From positions 120,388,467-120,452,466 of the forward strand of contig CM041084.1 of the NCBI GenBank assembly GCA_023079485.1: DNA of 64,000 nucleotides, given 5' to 3'. This document shows, piece after piece, positions 24,962 through 36,900 of this stretch. A model generated the notes under the pieces. The model was not told where the DNA came from. It searched no databases and saw only the letters and a list, made by a program, of their open reading frames with translations. Every line of letters starts with the position of its first letter. Position 1 is the first letter of the stretch. Position numbers and translations under genes: made by a program. The stretch is from Archilochus colubris (Eukaryota > Chordata > Aves > Apodiformes > Trochilidae).

Positions 24962-27900
24962 GTGAGTTCTGCTCCGAGATGCAAAATCCAACCAGTGAAC
25001 AGAAAAAGTGAAGTTCAGTAATGCTATAAGGTGTTAGCTAAACCTTTTATTAATGGAACGTTTGGGGGTTGTTTTCAAACGCAAATCTGGTCTTTTACAC
25101 TTCATCACTAACTTTAAGTTAATAACATGATAATTCTTTAACATTAAGGAAAATAAAAGAGAGGTTATGTGTAATAAAGTGACTGAACTGTACTGTCAGC
25201 AGTCAGTTAATCAAAGAAAGAAAATGGAGTACTCAGCAGTTGTTTTATTTACTGTAAGACAAATGAATAACTAGTATTGACAGTTTGGACATGAAAGCAT
25301 ATTTCGTATATAACATTCAGAAGGACAAAGTTATCCAGATGCTCGTGAAAAATATTAGCTACTGTTTCTTGATACCTAGTTTCTAATTGTTGGGCTGATA
25401 TTTATTTAATAATTTAGCCTACATGTATATATGAACTGGAATGATTTTATTAAAAAATCACATAGGCTTTCTAAAGACAAATGTTTATCTGAGAAAAACT
25501 ATTTGCATTTGGCTGGTGTAACTCTTTAATGTTAGATGAACTTTTAATGCAGTAAATTTTTGACAAATTGTACCTATAAGTTATGTCTGAAATAGGAGGC
25601 ACACCGTTCCCACCCTGTCCAAAAAAAAAAATAAAAAAATGTCAGTCCATTAAAGTGAAGTATCAAGCAAATTAAACTACTCTAAAATGGCTTTCAAATA
25701 TTCTTATATACTTTAAAATTGTTTTATTGTATCTTAAAGTATATTGTATCTTAAAGTATAGTTCATTGAAATATATTTTCTAAAAGGCAGAAGAAATATT
25801 TAGTGATTTACAGGAAAAATACTTAACACCTGCATTTTAACATATTCCTGCCATACAGAATCTAAATTAGTTTTATTATTGAGGTTTTATCTGAATTTCT
25901 GATGTCACTTTACAGCAAGCTTAGTAAACAGAACAGTAAATTTGGTTATTGATTTGGGAAGAAAAAACAGACCTTTATGCCCTAAGTGATTTTGAAGCTC
26001 TCAACGATTAGGTAACTTTTAGGTGATTTCTCAGCTTTTTGTTCTAGTATGAATGATTTCACTGGTAGTTTGTTTTTTGCTGAATTGCACTCTTTCAGAT
26101 CTGTTAATGTTACATCAAATGGAAAAGCAGTTTAGGGAGGTTATGCTGTGTTGCATTATGTTCTGGTGATAGAGTTGTTTAAATTATTCACTGTAAGTCA
26201 TTAGTTTTGTAATTATTAGTTATTAGGTGCAGCCTTTTTCTGTTGAAAATTTCTTTTGATTTTAGCTAAAGTATTTTCTTACAGAATTTATGAACCATCT
26301 TGTAGCTACAGTGCTGGTCTGGAACTGAAAGCTGGCTCTTTCGAACCTTCCTATGTGTCTTTTCTAGCTGAAAATTAATAAGAAACATTCAGAGAAATTT
26401 AACAATCCACATTCAGGAATATTCCAGAGCTCTGTTGAAATAAAAGACATTTGAAAAAAAAGGTCAATTTCCCAGAGGTTTTGATTCAGAGTAATATTAA
26501 AGAAAATTTGTATATCCCTGTATGTATACACAACGTATATTGCTTTGAAATATTTCATCGTTGAATTATAATATTGTATTTTTAATTATACTGCAGCATT
26601 CATATGATCAAAAAATTACAAAACTACAAGTGAAAGTTTTTTGTTATGCATTTAAAAAAAATATTTTCCGGTCATGACAAACCTAGTTTTAAAATAAAAT
26701 CTTTACAGAACTGAATTATTAACCTTTAAGATTCAATTTTTATTTTATCAACTTTCAATTGAATTCCTATCAGTTGTGTCTCTGTAAAAGCAGAAAAAAA
26801 TGTTGCTGGTTCTCTCTTTGTCTAAAGAACTCTGTTTAAATTGTAAGCTCTTTGGGTCACAATGAAAATTTTATAACATTCATGTAATAAATTTTAATTG
26901 GACGTAGTACAATATGAAAAACACTATGTATAGGTATTTACAGTTTTACTTTTCAACCTGTCCACCGCTCATTAACTCATTTGCCTGACATTTGAATATG
27001 TGTTTGCATAACTAATTAATATGTCAACCTTTCCTCTCCCAGTGAACAGCTACGAATGTAGTTACATATCACAAATAGGTTTCCTTTCATAATACCAGAA
27101 GCATAACAGGAAAAGCTTTCTTAGAACAGGTCTGTTAAACATTGTGACTCAAAAAAGAATAAATATATCTGGTTTGATTTCAGGTTAATTTCTTCAGTGT
27201 AATTTACCATATTCAGTGACTAATTGTTAATCATGTAGCTAATATTTTCTTGTGCATGTGAAGTCTGCCCCAGTGGAAAATGTGTTCAAGGAAATAACAC
27301 AGTCCCTCCTGCCATTTTTTTTTTAAATTTAATTAAGGGCTGTGCAAAAGTGTCTTGTATCTGTGTATGATAGTTGGTGATTATTTCCAACTCCTATGGG
27401 AACTGATATAAGAGATCATTACAATCTAACTAGCCAACACTGCTTTGTGCCAAAGTTCCCCTTCAAGTTAGTAAGAATGTATATGTAATTATACATACAG
27501 TCACACTTTAATTTTTAACCTCTTTCAGTTGGAAGGAGCTTGGAATGAAATTGTTTGTTGCGAACTTTATAAATTCTGTTTACATCTCTATAACTTCAAA
27601 AATTTTCATCTGACTAAGAAGCAGATGTAATCAGTTATTCCATGCTATATAATAAAGTGGCAATGGAAAAGGGAAAGGCCATAAAAAGCTTCCACTAAAG
27701 TACAAATTGTTCATGGGATGGTTGTCAAAATTCTTACCCGTAATGACATGTGTTGTTCTTTCCTGTCCTCAGACAGTTCTGGAGAAGGTGTCAACATGAA
27801 TGCTGCTGACAATGGGGTCAGCAGTCTCTGTGCAATATGTGGAGACCGAGCAACAGGAAAACACTATGGTGCTTCCAGCTGTGATGGATGCAAGGGATTC

Positions 27901-30900
27901 TTTAGGCGCAGTATACGGAAAAACCACGTCTATACGTGCAGGTATTTCAAAAGTTCATCTAGAGGCACTAAGTTAACTAATTTATGCAAAAATTGCATTC
28001 AGACCTTTTCAGAACTGTGTCAGGGTATTTTCATTTTTTTCTTACAGAATTCTAACCAGAATTCCTGGTGAGGATGTGGTTCATGGTATTTTCTTATAAT
28101 TGGAAAAATATCTTTAATTCAAATCACTTCAGAGCTGTTTTTTTATTTTTGATTACAAGGGTTATCTCCTGAAAAAAAAAAAAAAAAAGAAAAATGGCAA
28201 CCTGAAAAGTGCAATTCCTAGCTGTTTTCTAAAATTTCTTTTCAAGTTTTTAACTTATGAAGTCATTTTCTGAATAGAAAATCTCAGCTTTATGAGTCTT
28301 ATTTCAAGAGCTGTAGAGGTGCATCTGTGTATCTTCCGACTTTGAATGATACAGTACTCTTTTAAGTGACCATTGCCCCTTGTCAATATGAATGAACATC
28401 TTCTAATAGATCCAGACATCTTCTGGATATCTGGCTTCCCAGGTTATCACACCTCAGGTCTGTGCACCATGTCTCATCAATTGATCTGTTCGTGGCAAGT
28501 CCCTAAAATCTGTTTTAAGCTGGGCACAGAATATAGGGAAACCTTTGTGCGTTCAGGCAAATAACTAAATAAATAACTAAACTTTTTGTAAGAGTGGCAT
28601 TTACTAGAAATGTTCATTACAGTCCTCCTTGGTTGCTTAATAGTCTTACAAGGAAATCTCTACAGATATACCACATTGATAAAGCATAGACATTTCCCTG
28701 AAGTGGTATGACGAGCTGTTGCAAGTGATATCAGGAAGAGGTCTGCAAAACAAAGAAGAATTTATCTAACAAACACACGGAGCAAAAAGACAAGCAAACA
28801 GGGAGAGGGGGGGTGTAGTGGGAAGAGCCTTTCTTGCTCCTGAGGCTCAACGAGCTGCTGGCCTCTCCATGCCTTGCACCAGAGTGAGCTTCTCTCTGTG
28901 GGTGTGTGTCCCACCTTTATTGGCCCCCTGGTAATAGGGGGCCTGCCCTAACCAGGCACAGGTGGACTCACACCCACTCTTTGGCAACTCAAGGCACCTG
29001 GTTTATCTTGTTTCTCTACAGGGGGGAATTGCTTATATACACCCATCTTGGGCACACATGTGAATGTGCATGAGAGCCTTGCAGTGTCATGCTCTGTGTC
29101 TGTTCATGTCTTTGTTTCATTGTGATGTTAGAATATTTTCCTCCCATTTCCTGTCATCATCTGGAATGATACATGTACCTTGTTCACTGTTATCTTCCAG
29201 AAGGAGTAAACTTTACCAGCAAAAGGTTTGGCAGCTAAGAGCTCCTTAATGCCAGTGATAATTGGCATTTTCCTTGGATATGCTTTACTTTTTCTGTTTG
29301 TGGCTTTTTTCTTCTTTTTTTGTTGTTTTTGTTTTTTTCCCACCTCAATTTGATGCAGCCAGTTACTGACATATCTCACAAAAACAAAAATAAATAATGT
29401 AAGCCATGCACATAGCTCCAAAATTTTCTACACTTGCCCATTCCAATGCAAATGTGTCTACGCACACATATATTCCTGAAAATCGAGTGAACATGAAACA
29501 TGTCTCAAAGAATTACTAATAAAATAAAAACCGAGGGAGAAAATCTGTGGTTATAGACATTGTTCTGATGAACTGGATTAGTTGGTTTTTTCTTCATAAT
29601 CTGGGTGCTGCTTTAGTAATGCTTTACAGATTCACCTTTTCCCTTATAGATTCAACCGCCAATGTATTGTTGACAAGGATAAAAGGAATCAATGCAGATA
29701 TTGTCGCTTAAAAAAGTGTTTCCGAGCAGGAATGAAAAAAGAAGGTAATAAAATATTTTTTTATAAAGAGAAATAATCTGAATTAGTAATAAAAATTATA
29801 AAACACTCCAGAATAATTCAATGTAGAGTCTACTGTAATGCCTTCATGATGGAGAAATGCTTTTGTATCAAGGTGAAATATGTGTCATCTAATTTTCAGG
29901 TGGGTAAAGAGTTCTGACATTTGGAGTGTTAGAAAAAGGCACTCACTGGAGTGACCACGTTAATTGAAAAATATTCTAATCTCACTGATGCTTAATATGA
30001 GATGACTGTTACTTATGGATCTCACTGACCAGCATAAGAAACATGGTTAACACAGTGATCCTCTTGTCCAAGTGGAAGGACTGGGCAGCCCCAAGAGCAT
30101 AGCAACATCAAAGAAAAGGGAGTGGGAATGTCAGCCAATTTTTGTATTGGGTTGTTGAGACTATTGCTTCACTGGCAGTTACGATGTAGAGGCAAAAGAT
30201 GTCTCTGTCAGGTTCACAGAAGCACCCAGAAATGGTTCTTTCATCAGAAACTTGGCCACCTGCTTTGTTGGGAGCACAGTGTATCTGTCTGAAGGTCAGT
30301 GTGCAATGGTGGGCAGTTCTCCTGTGATGATGATTACTTTGTCATATACTTAGTCTATACATAGCTTTCCTGAGATAAAGGAAATTGTTTCTTTATGCTC
30401 TTATATACCTATACTAAAGTAATGTTTTGCTAGTGATTGAGTTTTGGGATGAAGCAAAATAGATGTTGTTATTGTATCTGGATGGGAATATTCTAAACAG
30501 CATTACACCATGTAAGTATGAAGTAGGTTTGCTAATTTTTATGGATCTCCTTGAGCACAGCTTAACCTTGTAATTTGGACCATTAAATCAGTAGCTTTTT
30601 AAATTAATATTATCAATCTGATGTGAAGAAAAGGGAAGACCTGTGTGTCCACAGCAGCCCTAAAAGTTTTGCAAAAAACAAAGCTTCAAAGACTTTCAAA
30701 AGCTGAAATTAAATAATATTTTCATTCAGAAAGGGCATCTGGAAGTCATCTAGTTCAGGCCCTCATTCTAAACAATGCTAACTTCTGGGTACAGCCAGGT
30801 TGCTTGAGACCCTCTCCTGCCAGGTTTGTACAGTCCCTGGGAGGCAAGATTCTACAGTCTCTAAAAACTTCTTCCAGTGCTGGACCATGCTCATTGGGAA

Positions 30901-33900
30901 GATGTTTTTCCTTATATCTGATTGGAATGTGTCCTGCTACAATCAGGGTAACATCCATTGCCTCTTGTCCTTTCACTGTACATCAGAGAAGAATCTGGCT
31001 CCATTTTCTGTAAACTACAGAAATCAGACCCTTATCTCTGCCTTGGACCTGTTCTTTCTTATCAAGATATCTCACTCTGCTTCACCTTTTCTATCTTGTG
31101 GGTTACATCTCCATAGCCCTCCACTGGACACTGCCCAGTTTTCCAGCATCATCTGTGTATTGAGAAACCCAAAACAGAGAAGTCATCACTTCCCTCAAGA
31201 TCCTAATGCATCCCTGTGCACGGCTAGCTAACATCTCCATGAGGCATTCTGCTGACTCATGTTGATGAAGTGAAGATATATCCAGCACAAAACTTTTAAC
31301 CTAATTTATACCACTGAGCCTCCTCTGGTCCCAACAGCTATAAAACTTTCATTTTTCATTGTGTCCAAGCCGTGCTTATTTAAGGCTTCCCAGCGTTAAA
31401 ATAATTCAAGATGCTGAACTGTAAATTTCGCTGCTTGTGTGTTGTTCTGTACTTCTCTATACCATTGGGGAATGTCTCAGAGCCTAAGCATAGCATAGTC
31501 TAAATGATAGTTTCATTCTAACAATCACTTCCTTTTCTTCAGGGTGAAGGTGCAAAAGGCTGGTAAAAGCTATTCAAGCCCTCTGAGCAGATATTCCCCC
31601 TTTCTCATGGAGGCTCTGTTTGAGGCAATTTAACTTGAGCTGACAAAAAAACATCCAAGACAGACAATCCAGTCTAATAATCCAAAATTATGCATATGCA
31701 GGGGAAAATGGAAGCATTTCTTGATGATTCTCAAAGCACTCTTAGTGACTTTTCCTAGCGATTGTCAGAGTAACTCACTGTTTTTCTAATACTAATCAGA
31801 GATGACCTTATGTTAATTTTCTGTGTAGCACTTATGCTGCTGAGTGTGAATGAGTTTTTTTCTCCATTCTTTTAAAACAGGTTATATTTTTTTCCTGTCT
31901 ACATGAACATTTAGCACTTTGTGTTTATCACTGTGCAGCATTTCTTACTGTGACCTTAATAAAAGGCCCATCACAGAGTGTCCTTGGCAAAAAGTTGGTA
32001 CACCTCTGGAATAAAGTATGCACATTGTTCAGATAAAACCTGAAAAGTTTGCAGTGTATAGAATTTATTTTTTTTATTGAAACCTTTGGTTTGATTTCTA
32101 AATTCTGTAATGCAGATTTTTTCTCACAAAACAGCAAACATATCTTTGGAAATAAAGCTGCTGCTCTTAAAAGATGATGAGATTCTTTGTGTAATAAAAA
32201 GGTTTTGATCAGTAAAATTTTTTTTTTCCTTTTCTCCTTAGACTAACCTTGGACATGATCTAGGTTTTAGAAAACTCTGGTTGATAGTTTTATTTTCAGT
32301 TCTTCCTTCAATTCAAAAGTAAGATTTGTTGTTTCATAAGCCTTGCATGTGCTGATTAAGGATTCTGTATCTGAAGGACTTTCAGCTGCCTCTTTTTTGG
32401 GTCCCATAGGACAAAACTTACCGCCCAAAACTGCTTTAGTGTTTATTTTTGTATTTTTTAAAATTAATGAATGTTCTGTAAACTGGCTAGGAATGCAGTC
32501 TCACTGTGGAGGAGCATGAGATTTAAGGTTCAAAACCATCTTACTAGTGGCTTAAATTTACAGTTCTTTCCTTCTTCAGATTTTCTTACAGGAGAGTAGG
32601 AATAGGGTTTTCAGCCTTCCCCTGAAACATATTTTCAGTGATGATGTTGTACCTCTTGACCTATTCAGCAGTCTGCATGTGTTCCATTTCTAGCATTCTC
32701 ATAAAACCTGACATGAAATTGGTTAAAATAACAGAACAACAGCATGTGTTGAAGTTTGAGGGAAGAAAGAGGTTTTACTGTAGTGAAGCCAGTCACAATA
32801 ATGACTTATAATTCAACATCTATTTACAATTATTTATGTGTAGTTTTTACAGGCAGACAGTATATGGGTAAAGACCATTAACATGTGATGTCATCCTTTC
32901 TCATTACTGAGTGCTAAAAGCACAAGAGTCTGTGGGGTGTTTTTTGTTTTGTTTGGGTTTTTTTACTATCAAAATTTCTGAAACGATATTGTGTGGCAGT
33001 GCCTACAAGTCAATAAATGAGATGCTTATTCTTTTCCAGCTGTACAAAACGAACGGGACAGGATAAGTACAAGAAGAAACACTTTTGATGGCTGCAACAT
33101 TCCCTCTATTAGCACCTTGTCACAAGCTGAGACATTGTCCCGTCAGGTACTGAGATCTACCACAAAATAATTTTATGACCATGTTTTTTAAAGTTAAATA
33201 CTTTCCAGTTTCTAATTGCATTAAATATATTTATTGAGATTATTTTATTCTGCTTCCAGAATGCACCTAGCTTTCTCTTCCCAGCGAATGAATAAATATT
33301 AGAATACATTCTTAAAGCAAAGTCAGTTAAAAAAATATTCTGCATAGTCTGGGAAAATATATCCAAGGCTCCTTTCTTAATAAAGCTTTATGGTTCTTAC
33401 TGCTTTTAAGTCCCTGTCTTTCTCAAGCAGCTCGTGGCATCTATCTATCCTTGAGGCTGGAAAAAATTGTCCAAAGTCATTACATTCAAAGAGGTGTGGA
33501 CACTAATTTCCTTACATTCCTTTGAAAATTCCATTTTAATATTCTTAGACATATAAATAAGGCAAACAGAAGTATATTTGCAGAGTCTATTCACATATTG
33601 CTTAATAGTCTTAATACTCTTAAAATTCTATATTTTTCTCTCAATCAAATGGTAAGGTAATCTGAGTCCTGAGGAGAGACTTGGTGGAGGTGATATTGTC
33701 ACAGATCATTGGACTTGTCCTTCAATTGTGAAATGAGGAAGATGGTGTCATTCATTCCTTTTAAAATGTTCATATTGAAATAGGGAAAATTAATTATTTT
33801 TGTGCCTGAAGATCTCTTACAGAGGAATATTGTCCAAGTATAATGCTTCCCCTACAGATTCAGGAGATGCTTCCTGAATAGTGAAAATCAGAAAGAGGAA

Positions 33901-36900
33901 TTCTGGAGTCTTGTAGGAGTAAAGGCTCTGATGGTGCCTTAGTGTCTGATGGTGCTCTGGACAATAGGGTTGCAGTTTAACGTTGTCATATTCATCAAGT
34001 CATTAATGTGTACAAATTGCAAGAGAGATTTCATCTTGATATAAGAAAGAATGAGAGCAATCAATAACTGGAACAACTTTCCCAGGAATGTGGTAGAGTC
34101 GCTGTCACTGGAGGTTTTCAAGATGTGCTAGACAGGGTGCTAGATAATCTCATGTAGGTAGTCATGATCAAGACTCCCTTTTCCCTCGTTTCCTTTTCCT
34201 TTTCCTTTTCCTTTTCCTTTTCCTTTTCCTTTTCCTTTTCCTTTTCCTTTTCCTTTTCCTTTTCCTTTTCCTTTCTTCCCTGGCATGACAGCTTCTATAA
34301 AGCTGACCGTTACTTCCCAGGCTTGGTTTTATCTTAAGTTGTTTCTCCTGCCTGGCTTAAGAGCAAGCCTGGTTTTGTTCCTTTCCTTTAAAAGTCATTA
34401 AGTTTAGGATTTGTCTTAGTGATTATGTGAAAGTGCCAGAAAGATACTGCACTCTTCTTACTTCACAGAATGCTGTTCGCTGCAGGTGGTCTGATGCACA
34501 TTCATATCCTTTACATTAGCTCTGAAATGTCTCAGGCCCTTGCCTATACTGCTGCTTCATCTTACAAACCATTCTCCTTCAGGCACTAAAAAAACCCTGG
34601 TTTAGCATCTAAAGTTAATGATACTTATCCTTTTAGTAGAAAACGTTACCCCTTTATCTCTCTCTTTCTTTGTCCTTAATGTTACCTTAGTGCTCCTATG
34701 AGCTTTTTTTCCCTGACATGAACTAAATGTCAACCATTAAAAAAAACAAACCCAAACACCTCCCCCGCACAAATAATAAGGGCTCTGACATATTTAAAAC
34801 AGTATTTTGTAATAAGATGATGTTGTATTGCTGTATGAATAGTGTCATTTTTAACATACTTTAATATACAAAAATATGATAGAACACACTGGTAATAATG
34901 AGAAATATAATGTTATAATTTATGTGCAGAATAATGGTCTGTATGGTCAAGGAATTTCTCAAGGGTATGCATGATTACTGATGATTTTTTTTCTTAGATA
35001 TGCTGTTAACTGGTGAAAATGCAATTATATTAAATTTAACACTGTGGGTTTGTTGTGTTTTTATTTTTTTCTCACTATGGCCAGATCTCGATCTCCAGTC
35101 CTGGTGCTAGCACTGACATAAATGTTAAGAAAATTGCTGGTATTAGTGATGTCTGTGAATCTATGAAGCAACAACTTTTGGTACTGGTGGAATGGGCTAA
35201 ATACATTCCAGGCTTCTGTGAATTACCACTGGATGACCAGGTATAAGCGGAGACAAAAGAGAGAATTTTAATTTCTGTCATGTTATTTCTGTGATATTTA
35301 AATGTTCTGGTTAAACCCTATCTTTTTGTCTGATCAAATAGAGCTGGGTTCTGGACTTACCATCTTAGAATTTTGTTTACAAATAGCACCACAAAAGAAA
35401 TCAGTGGAAATTGAGAAGGACCTAGCATGTTAAAAAAAAAAAAAAAAGAATCAGTAAATGAGTGCATCTTATAGTGTTTTATTCTTTCTGTATTCTTTTG
35501 CAAGCTGAGATAACAAGCACCACTCAAAACAACAACAAAAAAAACTTGTAAAAAAACAAAAAAGCTTTGCTTTTTTTCTGATCTTGCAGAGAATTTATTT
35601 CATGTTCACCTTTCATTATAATATGGTTTCAGACAGTGTGTTATTTAATTTGAATCAGGTGTTCTCCACTTCCAAAAAACCAAACCATTAGAATATCAAA
35701 AAAATGGCAAACCTACTGATACCAATCCAAAGCAAGTGATCTGTCATATACTACAATGTACTAATATTATGTTGTATTCAGTGAGTGGGGGGGAGAAAAT
35801 CATCAAACCTGGAAACTTGTTAAGGGTTCTCTTAAAGAGATCTGATCTATCATCACATCTATACTATATCCTAATATATATGTAAGCCTAATATCTGGAC
35901 TTCAAAGTTGTGCTGACATCAGCATTTCCACGTTGCAATTAGCACTTCTCTCATTGGCTGCCTAAGCAGAAGGTTAATTCATGGCTCAGGATCTCTTAAT
36001 TCCTGTCCACCAAAATCTTACTCAGCTTGAAAATGACATTGTGAAGAGGAATTGAGTAATTTCTCCCTTTTGCCCCTTCAGTCTCTGAGATTTTAGCGAA
36101 TTCTGTGAGGAGGTTTAGATCATTCTTGGGTTTGAGACTCAAAATGAGCTCATTCCCTCTTATATTCTTTCTTCAAAGTAGGAGCTTTATGACTTCTGCA
36201 GACCCACAGAATATGATATGTGTGCACAAGCTCAATATAGTGGAATAAGTTAAAAATGAGAAGGAGAATTTTAATATGCCAGGTCAATAAAAGCAAGCAA
36301 ATATTGCTGGTTTTATCGTTAAGATAGAATGAAGGAAAAGAGAAGGGATCAAAACTCATTTAAAAGTTCCTCTCTATATTTTAAAAAAATATTTAAAAAT
36401 CAGCTTAGAAAAATAGGTGATAAACAGCCCTGCGCTGTTTAAAGAATGCATGCTGGGAAATAATCTGGAACCTTAAGTACTTTAGAAGACTAATGACAGA
36501 GATACTGGGGGTAAAAACAAATGCCATTTTTGCATTTGCAATAGCCTCTTTCTAAGGAAAATTGTGCATTTATACCATCTGGGTTTGAGCAAATGACTCC
36601 TGGTCTGGGAATAAGCTTGACTAGTAAAGCATAGAGCAGGCCAGAGCAGATAAGCTAAATCTAGTGGGAACCTGAAAAATCTTATCATACTGAGTATTCT
36701 TAGGTGCTGTGTACCTTTATATAGCTCATAAAGTATTAGATTGGATTAATTAAAAAAAGGAATTACTTGACAAAAGAGGAGTTCCTTGAGGAAACAGAGG
36801 CTGGAGTTTCAAGCAGACATTAAAGGCAAAAGGATAGTAAATAGGTGGCAAAGACTAAACTAAGACCACATTTTAAAGCGCCTTTTTGGCATGATTCAGG

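Larger units (their letters stand above)
27942..29649 (+). other. HNF4G intron 2
   Basis: 1.7 kb between the two zinc-finger exons. Holds an A17 run (28172-28188) and a solo-LTR-like element (28814-29020, minus orientation). The remainder is unremarkable. Confidence 0.85.
33147..35084 (+). other. HNF4G intron 4
   Basis: 1.9 kb. Contains a decayed CR1 copy (34030-34188, plus) leading directly into a CCTTTT microsatellite (34189-34274). No other feature seen. Confidence 0.85.

Noticed and set aside
24653..24991. 112-codon frame on the minus strand over the first HNF4G exon
   Set aside because: Antisense shadow of a conserved coding exon; no splice or start context.
29021..29040. Idea that the intron 2 LTR extends beyond the TGTAG/CTACA ends to about 28745
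   Set aside because: The matching copy at 53.4 kb is exactly bounded by a GTTAAG duplication at ~200 bp, so the shorter limits are preferred.
30755..31288. Several open frames on both strands, up to 143 codons
   Set aside because: They lie within a minus-strand CR1 fragment; the frames are by-products of the LINE sequence.
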